Of a DNA stretch of 64,000 nt, positions 17,052-26,346 are shown piece by piece. Where the stretch lies: the NCBI GenBank assembly GCA_913061235.1, contig CAJXTB010000022.1:51337-115336 (forward strand), in the 5' to 3' direction. The notes beneath the pieces were generated by a model that saw only the letters and a program-made list of their open reading frames with translations, was not told the DNA's origin and did no database searches. Numbering within the stretch: position 1 is the stretch's first letter; the number at the start of each line of letters is the position of its first letter. The position numbers and the translations under genes are program-made. Origin of the DNA: an uncultured Pseudomonadota bacterium (GTDB taxonomy: Bacteria > Myxococcota_A > UBA796 > GCA-2862545).

Positions 17052-18122
17052 GTGCGTCGGTCCCACTTTGAGGCGCTCGCACCGATCTGTCCTGTGTGCC
17101 GTAGCCATGACGGTGTACACGCTGCGTTGGCGATTCACGAGATCAGCAACGAAGACGATGCGCACATTCTTGCCGGTCGCCTGCGATGTTCGCGCTGTAC
17201 CCGTGACTACCCCATCATTGATGGGATTCCGGTCATCCTGGCGAACCTTAGGTCGTGGATTCCAGACCACCTAGACGCCATCACCCAGCGCGATGACCTG
17301 TCGGCGTCAGCAATGGCGTTGCTTGGCGAAGGGGCAGGCCCCGGAAGCCTCTTCGACACACGCCGCTCCCATCTCTCCAGCTACGGCTGGGGCCACTGGG
17401 GAGACCTCGCGCCGGCGAAAGTACCAGGCCCCGGGGAGCCTGGCGGATTGGTGAACGCACTCAACGAAGGGTTGTCGAACGTGGAGGAACCCGTCACTGG
17501 GGTCATCATCGACAGTGGTTGCGCCTTAGGACGCAGCGCCTTCGAGCTCGCCAAGCGCTACCCTGACGCGCTGATTGTAGGCGTAGACGTTTCTTTTTCC
17601 TTTCTGAAGGTGGCAGCTCAAGCCCTACGAACAGGCATGGTTCGCTACCCGGTCCGCCGCGTTGGCATTGTGTACGACGACCACCAGTTCGCCCCGCCCC
17701 TGCCTGGAGCCGACCGCGTCGACTTTTGGTGTGCAGATGCACAAGCCTTCCCATTCCCTGCTGCAACGGCATCGCTGGTCACCAGCCTAAATGTCATTGA
17801 CTGCGTGCCCTCCCCTCGCGCCCACCTCGAGGCCATGCGCGACGTTCTGGCGCCCGGTGGACACGCGATTGTGGCGACCCCCTTCGACTGGTCACCGTCG
17901 GCCACATCGATGGACGAATGGATTGGCGGACACGCTCAACTCAGCGCACTGAATGGCCGTGCTGAGCTAGCATTCGACGCAATCGTAGGCGACCACCCGT
18001 ACGCCATTGATGGCCTCACAGGGACTGGAACACCTGCCGACACAGACTGGTGGGTCCGACTGCATGACCGCAGCACCGCCGCCTACACCGTGCGCGTAGC
18101 GACTCTACGGCGGCTGGCCTAG
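17052..18122 (+). CDS. SAM-dependent methyltransferase with N-terminal Trm112-like zinc domain
   Basis: 356 aa. The N-terminus has paired Cys motifs (ICPVCRS and LRCSRCTRDYPIIDGIPVI), the Trm112/YcaR-type zinc fold. A class I methyltransferase follows: SAM loop IIDSGCALGRSAFELAKR, acidic end GVDVSFSFLK, then DFWCADAQAFPFPAATASL and LAPGGHAIVATPFDW. The fusion suggests a small-molecule or protein methyltransferase with its own activator domain. It starts at a GTG 4 bases after the PAAR-type stop, so it is cotranscribed with the spike-tip genes. Substrate unknown. Confidence 0.8.
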   Translation: MRRSHFEALAPICPVCRSHDGVHAALAIHEISNEDDAHILAGRLRCSRCTRDYPIIDGIPVILANLRSWIPDHLDAITQRDDLSASAMALLGEGAGPGSLFDTRRSHLSSYGWGHWGDLAPAKVPGPGEPGGLVNALNEGLSNVEEPVTGVIIDSGCALGRSAFELAKRYPDALIVGVDVSFSFLKVAAQALRTGMVRYPVRRVGIVYDDHQFAPPLPGADRVDFWCADAQAFPFPAATASLVTSLNVIDCVPSPRAHLEAMRDVLAPGGHAIVATPFDWSPSATSMDEWIGGHAQLSALNGRAELAFDAIVGDHPYAIDGLTGTGTPADTDWWVRLHDRSTAAYTVRVATLRRLA

Positions 18123-18137
18123 CCCGAACGCTAACCC

Positions 18138-18220
18138 CTGCCCGAAGACTGCGACGCCCCAGCCCCAAGGCTAAGACGACCTGGCCCGAAGGCGAAGCCC
18201 CAGCCCGCGAAGGCTACGAC
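18138..18220. repeat. Imperfect tandem duplication of about 40 bp in the convergent gap
   Basis: Two copies, 18138-18180 and 18181-18220, share the order CTG(G)CCCGAAG...GCCCCAGCCC...AAGGCTA..ACGAC. They fill the gap between the methyltransferase stop and the CIS operon's last stop. No T-run is present. They may act as a bidirectional transcription end, or simply reflect local slippage. Confidence 0.5.
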
Positions 18221-19834
18221 CTACCCTTCGGCTTCGGCCTCGGCTTCGAGGATGAGGCCCATGCGCGCCACGGTAATCAGCGCATTCTTGGCAGACGACT
18301 GCATGCCGCCAACAGGCCACGGACATCCCGCTGTCGGGCGGAGCTTCAGCTTCGTCTCTCCAGCGGCAACACCGGTAATGCTCGGAAGGACCGGTTGACC
18401 GGGTTCCGCATTGCCGCCTGCCAGAGACGACTGCACCACGAGGTCGCGTACGCAGGTCTCTAGGTTTGCGTCCATGCCACCGTTCGCGGGGCTGGGCATC
18501 TTGTTGTACAAGTCCCAGATTGCCAACGACCAAAGGTGAGTCTGACCGGGAGCCACTGGTGGACGACGACCGGTATCGGCCTGAAGGATGCCCTTCTGAA
18601 TCGTGCGGAAGCCAACGACCATTGTGCTTGCAGACCAACGAACGTTGGAGCGTGGCTCGTCCTGGTCATCCGGCGGGTAGGGTCCGCCAAACTCGGACGC
18701 AGCTCGGGTCGACAAACCAAAGGCGCCAGCCCGGTCCACGCCAACGTCTACGGCTGCATAGTCGTCTGGACAGACAAGCTCATCCACCGGGTTCCACGCC
18801 AATACGTAACGAGGTACGTCTTGACCGAGCACAGCCTCTTGGCCCATGCACGGTGCGATGTCTTCGGCGTCCGGCGCGTCACGCTGTTCCTTCATGAGGT
18901 CAACAATCATTCGGTAGACGCCTTCGGCGGCCGTTAGGTCGAACTCAACAGTGTCTTCCGAAGACATGCGTGGCCCGCCCAGTTCTGTTGCCTTGGTGCG
19001 AGCAAGCTGCCCTTCCATGGCAATCTCGGCCTGAAGACGGAAGCTGGTTTCAATGTCGTCGAGTGCGGCGGTGAGTACACGACGTTGGTCGACACACGCC
19101 GACTCGGCCGAAATCGCCGCGTCGCGAGATTGCTCAGTAGCTCCGAGCTGGGCGCGTACAACCTCAAGCTCGTCCTCCGTCTGACCCTTGCTGTAGAAAG
19201 CGAAGGCGCCGAAACCAATACCGGCAAACATCGTGAGCGACATCATCAGGAACGGCAGACCGACGCTGGAGATGCCCAGCTTCTTGCCTACACCCAGCAG
19301 CATGCTGATGACTTTCTCGCGCGGCGACGCCAGTGTGTCGGCAACGGACGGGATGAGCCAGGAGCCCGCCGACAATGCGGTGTCCATGCTGTTGCTGCGA
19401 CGTGTGCCGCCACCAACAATGCGCTGGTTGCCGATGGAACCGGCTTCGACTTCTAGGCCGAAGGTAATGGTCCGCATGTCCTCCAACGTGACATCAAAGC
19501 GGCTACCGCTCCGGACTTCGGCGTTCTTGGTGACCCGTCCCCGCGAGCCATCCGGCCGAATGACCTCGATGGCCATCTGGCGCCCAACCTTGCGCACCAA
19601 AAAGGTCGCTGGCTGACCGGGTCGACCCGCACGGGGCTCCAGCTCGAAGACCAGGTCCACCCCACTTGGAGGGTGTTCACCGGTCTCTCGCAAGATGGTG
19701 TTGCGGAGACCTCGCGCTTCATCAGACAGGGTGTCCTGCATGACGAATAGACCCACCCGCTGACGCGGTTCTAGGTCCACCGACGCCCGCATGGGCTTGG
19801 CGTGAGGTTCAAAACAATGAATGGTAATTGGCAT
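18221..19834 (-). CDS. Single-TM protein at the end of the CIS operon
   Basis: 537 aa, family not recognised. Residues 1-140 form a beta-rich cytosolic domain; a TM helix lies at about 193-214 (GLPFLMMSLTMFAGIGFGAF); residues 217-290 look coiled-coil; the rest is presumably periplasmic and includes scattered Cys (ESACVDQR, APCMGQE, LVCPDDY, LETCVRD, AGCPWPV) that may form disulfides. The C-terminus is an acidic EAEAEAEG tail. It is the last gene of the CIS operon, 31 bases after the AAA+ ATPase gene, and joins the other membrane proteins of this cluster as a candidate anchor subunit. Confidence 0.7.
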   Translation of the reverse strand: MPITIHCFEPHAKPMRASVDLEPRQRVGLFVMQDTLSDEARGLRNTILRETGEHPPSGVDLVFELEPRAGRPGQPATFLVRKVGRQMAIEVIRPDGSRGRVTKNAEVRSGSRFDVTLEDMRTITFGLEVEAGSIGNQRIVGGGTRRSNSMDTALSAGSWLIPSVADTLASPREKVISMLLGVGKKLGISSVGLPFLMMSLTMFAGIGFGAFAFYSKGQTEDELEVVRAQLGATEQSRDAAISAESACVDQRRVLTAALDDIETSFRLQAEIAMEGQLARTKATELGGPRMSSEDTVEFDLTAAEGVYRMIVDLMKEQRDAPDAEDIAPCMGQEAVLGQDVPRYVLAWNPVDELVCPDDYAAVDVGVDRAGAFGLSTRAASEFGGPYPPDDQDEPRSNVRWSASTMVVGFRTIQKGILQADTGRRPPVAPGQTHLWSLAIWDLYNKMPSPANGGMDANLETCVRDLVVQSSLAGGNAEPGQPVLPSITGVAAGETKLKLRPTAGCPWPVGGMQSSAKNALITVARMGLILEAEAEAEG

Positions 19835-19864
19835 CCGACGCTCCGTCAGGACGATGAGGTGCTG

Positions 19865-21574
19865 TCAGCGATTGAGATGACGTTGATCATTGAGAAGTTC
19901 GGCAACGGCCATACGGTACGGCTCCACCATGACTTCTGTACTGCTGCGGTCGGCCTTTTCAAGCTCACGCGCTAGCGCGCCTAGGACCACTGGCATGGTC
20001 AGCGTGCCCTCGCTCATGGATACAGCCCAAGCATTCGCGCGAATGCAAGCGCCGCGGATGAGGCCACCGGACAACACGAAACGGCGGGACAAGAAGGACA
20101 TGTCCAGCTCAGCGAGCAGGTCATCCCCTTCCGCACCGCACGGAAGAAACAGTTCCCACAGAGTGCGACGGGTCTCTTCATCCGGCATTGGCAAGACGAT
20201 GAAGTCATCAAACCGGCGGAAGAAGGCGTCGTCGAGGTCCTGTGTACGGTTGGTCGTTGCAACCAACACGCCCTCAAAGGTGTCGAGGCGGGTCAGCAAG
20301 AAGGCCACGGCGGTCATCAGCGCATCGCTGCCCCCCGAGCCCCCCCCTTTTCGTTGCCGGAACAAGGCTTCCGCTTCATCGAGAACAAGAACACTGGATG
20401 AGGCTTCGGCAAGGTCGAACACCTGACCAATCAACGACTCGGTCTCACCTAGCCACTTGGACAAGACGGACGACAAGTCGAGCTTGATGACAGGCCGACT
20501 AAGGCTCGTCGCCAAGGCTTCGCCGGCCATGGACTTACCGGTACCAGGAAGGCCCGACAACAGCAGGCGATATCCGCCAGACTTGCCCTTGAACTTGGGC
20601 CGCTTGCCTAGATGATTGAGGCGGAAGTCAGCGTGCATCTTGGCTTGTTCAAGCTGGGTCTGCACAGCATCTGGCACGATGAGGTCTTCCCACAGCGTGT
20701 TCACGCGGCGTGGCGTCGCAATGTCTGTACCCGGAACACCCGCCAAGTCAGCAATGGCTGATTGGCTAGATTCGCCTGCCAGCAACAGATCAGTGATGCG
20801 ACGGTCGAGTACCTCTCCAGCGCGACGGGTGTGAATCACCGTCTCGATCCACTTCATAGTGGCACCGGTCGATAGTGCCGACAGGCGCAGCTGAGCGGGA
20901 TCTGGCGCAATCATCACCAAGGGAAGACGCGCGGATGGCATGCGACGAATGAGCTGCGGCAAGACCTTGGCACGGTCCGCCTCTGCCAGCTGAAATCCGT
21001 CCACGACGACGATACCGCGGGACACCAAATGCCACGCAATGGTGCCGCTCAGATGCATCAGGCCGGTGCCTTCAGTATCGGCGATGACCACATGGCGCGG
21101 ATCGACGGAAAACCGCTTCCCAACCTCATGGTACAGCGCTTCTCGACTGTGTGAATGCAGGATGGTCCAAGGTTGTGGCTCGTCCAGCAGGGTGATTCCA
21201 CCGGAGTCCGACACACCATCTGTGGGTGCAAGACCCAGGGCCGCACGACCCGGATGGGTCAACCGAACCGCAGCGGAGCCGAGCAAGATGGGGTCTGATG
21301 GATGATGTCCCACGACTTGAACAATGCCCCAGCCAGCGAGCTTGAGAACTTGGCGCTCAAGGCTAGGCACACCGTCTGCGTCACTGTCTGTGCGCTCAAC
21401 CAAGCGGCGCCAAGAGATGACACCTTGGCGACCGTGCTCATCGTCGTCGCCAGAGGAGCCCTGCAGATCGAGGGTGACCAAGGCGTGCAGAACCGCAGCA
21501 CCTGCCGCCGTCAATGACAGCGCCCCGCATACATCCGCGTAACGGGCTTCAATTTGGTCTGTAAACGTGCTCAT
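19865..21574 (-). CDS. AAA+ ATPase of the contractile injection system
   Basis: 569 aa. After a roughly 310-aa N-terminal region comes one AAA module: Walker A GLPGTGKS, Walker B SVLVLDEAEALF, sensor 1 in ATTNRTQDLD, and an arginine-finger stretch FFRRFDDF. This is the CDC48/FtsH-like AAA type that eCIS loci carry (Afp15/Pvc15), where it is thought to act in assembly or cargo loading; it is not ClpV. The ATG overlaps the upstream DUF4255-like stop (ATGA), so the two are coupled. The long N-terminal region differs from short Afp15 homologues and may bind a partner or cargo. Confidence 0.85.
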   Translation of the reverse strand: MSTFTDQIEARYADVCGALSLTAAGAAVLHALVTLDLQGSSGDDDEHGRQGVISWRRLVERTDSDADGVPSLERQVLKLAGWGIVQVVGHHPSDPILLGSAAVRLTHPGRAALGLAPTDGVSDSGGITLLDEPQPWTILHSHSREALYHEVGKRFSVDPRHVVIADTEGTGLMHLSGTIAWHLVSRGIVVVDGFQLAEADRAKVLPQLIRRMPSARLPLVMIAPDPAQLRLSALSTGATMKWIETVIHTRRAGEVLDRRITDLLLAGESSQSAIADLAGVPGTDIATPRRVNTLWEDLIVPDAVQTQLEQAKMHADFRLNHLGKRPKFKGKSGGYRLLLSGLPGTGKSMAGEALATSLSRPVIKLDLSSVLSKWLGETESLIGQVFDLAEASSSVLVLDEAEALFRQRKGGGSGGSDALMTAVAFLLTRLDTFEGVLVATTNRTQDLDDAFFRRFDDFIVLPMPDEETRRTLWELFLPCGAEGDDLLAELDMSFLSRRFVLSGGLIRGACIRANAWAVSMSEGTLTMPVVLGALARELEKADRSSTEVMVEPYRMAVAELLNDQRHLNR

Positions 21575-22569
21575 CGGATGCGCGACCGTCCCGAACCTGG
21601 TGGGTTGCTCTCGCGCTGGTAGGCCATCTTGACCGCGGCAGTTGGCTCGAACATCGGACCGGCACCGAACTTGAAGCGCACACGCATGTTCAGAACCGCC
21701 TGGAGTGGACGCTGGAGAGCCTGGGTCAACAAGGCAAACTCTTGGTTGGACAGGTCGTGAAGAGGCATGACGCCAATGTCGATGACCTCGGGATTGATGA
21801 GCTTTTCGTAGTGCTCACGAATCTCAGCTGCTAGCTCCTCGCGGTTGCCACCCAGTTCTTCCAGCGAGTCCGCCAGCGCCGGAATGTACGAGCGCAGGAT
21901 GTCCGGCATTGGGATCGGCGGCATTTTGACCTTGATACCGCGCTCCATCTGAATCGCGGTGGCCAATACAGAGAGCGTTGCCAAGGACAAAGGTGCTGTA
22001 TCGCTGGTTCGTTCCGTCGTACCACGCCCCGGGTCGCCCGTGACTGCGATGTAGTGCGCAGTGATTGTGATGCCGGGTCGCCACAAGATGCTCGGCGGCC
22101 GCCCACGTTCATGCTCATCGACGCGAATCACCCAGCCGGCCTTAGGCTCTGCGGCGTCGGCAACTTTGTACCAGTCGCGCATGGGGTCAGGAAGGTCGTC
22201 AATGCACGGGTACGGCGAGGCCGCCGCCCACTTCCGGTCATTGATGTTGCCGGAGTCTGGGTAGAGCCGCTGAACCCCCGCCGAGATCAAGTTGCCGATA
22301 CGGTCCCACGATGATGGAACACCACGACGACGTGCGTTGTCGATGTGCCCCATGAGCGAGGCGCCCTGGGCGTTGTCGATCATGACGGGCTCGGGCCCCA
22401 CACGGTACGGGAAGAGCACCAAGTGTGAGCGAACCGTTCCTTCTGGTGGAAAGCGCCCCCACACGTCGATGACTTCGAGACCCGCCTGATGGAGCAAGCG
22501 ACTCGCCCAGCGAATCAACTCCTCATGAACGTTGGTAGTGACTTGAGCTGCGTATTTGTAGTCGTTCAC
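21571..22569 (-). CDS. DUF4255/Pvc16-like protein, probable tail terminator
   Basis: 332 aa, soluble. The C-terminal part reads LHDLSNQEFALLTQALQRPL then VLNMRVRFKFG, similar in pattern to the DUF4255 (Pvc16 N-terminal) proteins that cap the tube and sheath end of eCIS particles. Its place directly before the AAA+ gene matches the afp15/afp16 pairing of known clusters. The N-terminal 180 residues are longer than in typical Pvc16 and I do not recognise them. It starts at a GTG that overlaps the upstream stop as GTGA. Confidence 0.55.
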   Translation of the reverse strand: MNDYKYAAQVTTNVHEELIRWASRLLHQAGLEVIDVWGRFPPEGTVRSHLVLFPYRVGPEPVMIDNAQGASLMGHIDNARRRGVPSSWDRIGNLISAGVQRLYPDSGNINDRKWAAASPYPCIDDLPDPMRDWYKVADAAEPKAGWVIRVDEHERGRPPSILWRPGITITAHYIAVTGDPGRGTTERTSDTAPLSLATLSVLATAIQMERGIKVKMPPIPMPDILRSYIPALADSLEELGGNREELAAEIREHYEKLINPEVIDIGVMPLHDLSNQEFALLTQALQRPLQAVLNMRVRFKFGAGPMFEPTAAVKMAYQRESNPPGSGRSRIR

Positions 22570-25500
22570 TTGAGTCCCGCCGTGGGTGCATCCCCACCAT
22601 AGTTGAAGAGGCGCGCCTGAATGCGAATGCCGATGTCGACCGAGGCTCGATAGCCCAGTGACCGAGCTGTACCCTCGCTATCAATGCCGACATCCCGTGC
22701 GTATCGGCCACCAACGAAGGGCCCGACAAGGAAACTGGGGTGGTACGCGGTGAACATACGGTTCTTGGCGCGTCCGGGTGTGATGGACCGAGCCCACCAC
22801 CCATCGCCGTGAAACTCGGCGGCCAATCCGGTCGTTGTGAATCCGGCGAACTCAACGCCGACGCGCAGGCCGTACTCGGTGCGACCTTGGCGTGAACTCT
22901 CATCACTGTCCTTGGCGCCCCAGAGTGCCCTGCGCCCGCGACTACGGAACAGAGGACGTGGATTGGAGCCGCCTCGAATACCGACAACAGGCCCGCCGAA
23001 GAGACTCGGGGAGATGCTGTTGACCCGCTCTGCCTGACGCTTGTCGTCGTCGTTCCAGTAAAAGCCGAATGCTTTGAACTGGACTGCAAGTCCAACACCA
23101 AGGCCATACTCAACGGCCAGACGACGGTTACTGCCTAGCCAGAGGGTCTGGAGCAGCGTGTAGCGAGCCAAGACACCGGATGCCCGGGTGTACTCCCGTC
23201 CCGTTGACGGGTCTTGGCCGGGAGCCACACACGGTCCAGCACTTGGGTCGAACTCGCGGACCGTTCCACAATCCGTCGCTGTCACCGAGTACGGACGTAG
23301 CGCCATGTCACCAGCCATAGTGAAGTGCAGCGTGCGACGCTGACGCCACCGAGGCTGGAGATTCTCGGCGTTGACCGAGTTTGTATCCACCCAGTCGGGG
23401 GACAACATCACCGGCTCCGCGACTTCACCAGGCGCAATGGCCAGAGCCCACCCAGCAGTAACGACGTGGTCACTGCCCTTGGTACCTCTCTCCTCACGGA
23501 AGTAAGGCACGCGAGGCTGGAACTGACGCGTGCGCACGCCTTGGTCTGTCACGCGATTGTCGAACACCACCATCAGGGTCGGTGAATTCATGGGATCGTC
23601 GGATAGCTTACCAATCTGCGGCAATACCCACTCGCGAATGTCAGCCATGTTTTGCGGGTCATTCGCGGGAGGCAACAGCCCCGTCACCGCTTCGAGCTCA
23701 TTCTCGTCGACAACAGCGCTACCAGCGGCGGCACCATCACGACCTGTCGTTCGAGCATCTACGTTGCGGTTTCCAACCAGTCGAGCGCCGAGCTCAACGT
23801 CTTCGCCACGAACCTGGGAAGAGCCGCCGCCCCGGTCGTATGGAGACGACGGTCGGAAGTTCTCGTCCAGGAGCGATGCGCGAACCAAGGTGGGAACGAG
23901 GTCAGGGTCAACCAGTGAGAGGTCTGAACAGACCGCACCGGTGCGAAGCGCAACCCGCTGTGCGTCTTCGGAGACGACGGGTGTGCCCGAGTACTCTCGC
24001 AGCCAATCGTAGTGACGACGCATCCACAACAAGTGTTCGCTGGCGGCGGCATCCGGGACCTCGCCCTTCCACTGCACGCCGCCAACACCCTCTACGCCCC
24101 AAAACAGGTGCCATCCCGTCCAAACGCGCCAACGCACTCGGTAGATGGCCTGATTGTCGGGCAGTCCAACCATGCGGGTCATGACCGGTGCACGGGCCGA
24201 CTCGCGAGGGTCATCAATCCAAAGGAACGGCACGCGGTCGCGAGCGTCCCAAAGAGCGGCGATCGGATTGTCGAGGTCACGGCCTTCTTCGGCCACGATC
24301 AGTAGATCGACATTGACAGCGCCAAACAGGGGTTCCTCTGCCGCCAATCGGAAATCGCGCTCAGTGGTACAGACGGACAGTGGGTCGTACCATGAGTTGC
24401 GAGCATCATCGGTTGGCTCGTCCAAGGGCTGCGGGAAGTAGTCGTGGGCAGCCAGAACTTCGACCCATTCCTCTTCAGCCAAAGCCTCTTGAGCGACCGA
24501 GGTTGCCCACTCATCTGGAACGGCATTCTCAACGAAGCGGTCCGCAATGGCGTACCGAACATGGTCGAGTAGTAGCGACGTCTCCATCAGGTCGGCCTCC
24601 GCAAGGTCGCGTGAGGAGGCTTGGCCAACCACGTACTCAAGCGCCTGCCGGTTCATCCCCTCTTCGACGGCCCGTTCGTTCGCACCCTTGGCGTAGCGCG
24701 TAGCGTAGCGACGAATCCACTGAACAACCGTCTCTTCGTGTTCGGGGGGTACCGCCCGACTTCGGTCCTTAAGCAGGCTTCGTTGGTCGGCCGAGGAGCT
24801 GAACTCACCATGCATCCAGTCGGCAAAGTCCTGGTCCATTTCCTGCAGACCGCGAGCCTCGGACAGGTAGTCCAAGTGAGCGGCGACAAGCCGAGCAGGC
24901 AGTGCCGCGAAGGATAGATGGCTATCCTCGGTAATGGAGTTCACCGCTTCGTTGTAGACGTTGTCGTCGTCTACGTAGGAGGCAATGGGTTCATCTTCTT
25001 CGTAGTAGTAGATGTCATCGTCTTCAACAGGATCCGGCAAGGACTCTGGAATCGGCTCCTCATCGGGTGAACTCTCTGGAGCGTCTTGAAGGTCGAGCAG
25101 CAGGTCTCCCTCGGACTCAAGCAAGGCTGTCGCAACAAACGACTCATTGACCCCCGGAGGGCTCTGCATCGCAAACAGCGTGGAGAGCACCCGCAGGTGG
25201 GTCGGCGTGTAGTTTTCACGGCCGAACTTCACGACCTGAGCACCGACATCTCGGTAGAATCCCTCGTACTCTACAGCGGCAATGCTCTGCGCTGCTTCCG
25301 GACTGTCGGACGCAACGAACAGCAGTTCCTCAAAGCCAGCACGCCGTGCCGACGAACGACTGATTCGTTCTTCTAGCGCTTCGGTCTGGGACAAGGTGAG
25401 CTGGGTTTCGTCGTCCAGAACATCAGGGATCAGGTGGGCACGTCGTGCTGGACTGCGCAGCTCCGGCGGCACTTCAAAGTGCGACAGAGGAATGCTCACC

Positions 25501-26300
25501 GAGCGCACATCGTTCCCGAAACCAAGGTCACCCGCGCCGAAAAAACGGGCAGTTTGGTACGGATAGATTTGATCGAAGAACGGGGCTGATGACGTTGGAT
25601 CGGCATCCATCATGTCGAACTTTTTAGGTTCTTCATCGAAGATCATGCGGTCAGCGAAACGCCCAGACAGCACCGCATAGGGCATGGGTTCGCCAACACC
25701 AGGCTCATGATTGAAACGAACGTACCGGTAGATGCTCTCGAGCCCCTCGGGCAGCTCTTCGCCAACCGCAGGTAAGAACTGCGAGCCTCGCACCCAGTAT
25801 TCCGAGTTCGGCAAGCCAAACTTGGGGTCGCCGGGTCCAGCACCTAGAGCTTCCCAATGGTCTGCTGCGGGTGGGATCCGGTAGACGCCATACGGATTGA
25901 ACACGTCCTGAACGGTCTCCGAGCTTCCCCACCGATACGACACGTCTTCAAAGATGCGAGCGTACAGATCGCCCACGTTCCGAAGTGCGTCTCGATCCGT
26001 GCGAGTCTCGGGTAGGCCGGAATCCAGCACAGAATCAATACCCAAGAAATCGACGAGTTCAACGCACTGGCCTACCCGAGCCATTGCAGGATCACAGTTG
26101 CCGCTGACGTCCTCAGCACGGTCCGAAAACCCGACGGCTCGAATCTCTGGAGTACCAAGCATTCGCCGGGCACCAGCAGGCTCTTCGACCGTTCCGTCGT
26201 CTTCCGCAGCACCATCAGCTGCTTCGTCTTGGGCATGACTGACGTCCGCCAGCGCAACGAGCACAAGACCCAATGCGAACATTCCGGAATTCCCTTTCAT
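22566..26300 (-). CDS. Very large exported protein with possible C-terminal outer-membrane beta-barrel
   Basis: 1244 aa. The ATG at 26300 follows GGAGG by 6 bases and opens a clear signal peptide (MFALGLVLVALADVSHAQ), so I reject the in-frame start at 26393. Residues up to about 900 are acidic and mixed helical, including a very acidic linker (SPDEEPIPESLPDPVEDDD and a Tyr/Glu run). The last 300 residues alternate polar and hydrophobic residues with Gly and aromatics (EYGLGVGLAVQFKAFGFYW, GLRVGVEFAGFTTTGLAAEF, FLVGPFVGGRYARD), the look of outer-membrane strands. No family was recognised. Within the CIS operon it is the best candidate for an outer-membrane exit or docking component. Confidence 0.75.
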   Translation of the reverse strand: MKGNSGMFALGLVLVALADVSHAQDEAADGAAEDDGTVEEPAGARRMLGTPEIRAVGFSDRAEDVSGNCDPAMARVGQCVELVDFLGIDSVLDSGLPETRTDRDALRNVGDLYARIFEDVSYRWGSSETVQDVFNPYGVYRIPPAADHWEALGAGPGDPKFGLPNSEYWVRGSQFLPAVGEELPEGLESIYRYVRFNHEPGVGEPMPYAVLSGRFADRMIFDEEPKKFDMMDADPTSSAPFFDQIYPYQTARFFGAGDLGFGNDVRSVSIPLSHFEVPPELRSPARRAHLIPDVLDDETQLTLSQTEALEERISRSSARRAGFEELLFVASDSPEAAQSIAAVEYEGFYRDVGAQVVKFGRENYTPTHLRVLSTLFAMQSPPGVNESFVATALLESEGDLLLDLQDAPESSPDEEPIPESLPDPVEDDDIYYYEEDEPIASYVDDDNVYNEAVNSITEDSHLSFAALPARLVAAHLDYLSEARGLQEMDQDFADWMHGEFSSSADQRSLLKDRSRAVPPEHEETVVQWIRRYATRYAKGANERAVEEGMNRQALEYVVGQASSRDLAEADLMETSLLLDHVRYAIADRFVENAVPDEWATSVAQEALAEEEWVEVLAAHDYFPQPLDEPTDDARNSWYDPLSVCTTERDFRLAAEEPLFGAVNVDLLIVAEEGRDLDNPIAALWDARDRVPFLWIDDPRESARAPVMTRMVGLPDNQAIYRVRWRVWTGWHLFWGVEGVGGVQWKGEVPDAAASEHLLWMRRHYDWLREYSGTPVVSEDAQRVALRTGAVCSDLSLVDPDLVPTLVRASLLDENFRPSSPYDRGGGSSQVRGEDVELGARLVGNRNVDARTTGRDGAAAGSAVVDENELEAVTGLLPPANDPQNMADIREWVLPQIGKLSDDPMNSPTLMVVFDNRVTDQGVRTRQFQPRVPYFREERGTKGSDHVVTAGWALAIAPGEVAEPVMLSPDWVDTNSVNAENLQPRWRQRRTLHFTMAGDMALRPYSVTATDCGTVREFDPSAGPCVAPGQDPSTGREYTRASGVLARYTLLQTLWLGSNRRLAVEYGLGVGLAVQFKAFGFYWNDDDKRQAERVNSISPSLFGGPVVGIRGGSNPRPLFRSRGRRALWGAKDSDESSRQGRTEYGLRVGVEFAGFTTTGLAAEFHGDGWWARSITPGRAKNRMFTAYHPSFLVGPFVGGRYARDVGIDSEGTARSLGYRASVDIGIRIQARLFNYGGDAPTAGLK

Positions 26301-26346
26301 GCAGCCCTCCGCGAGGTTGATGCCTGCCTGGCGCTCAACCACCGCC

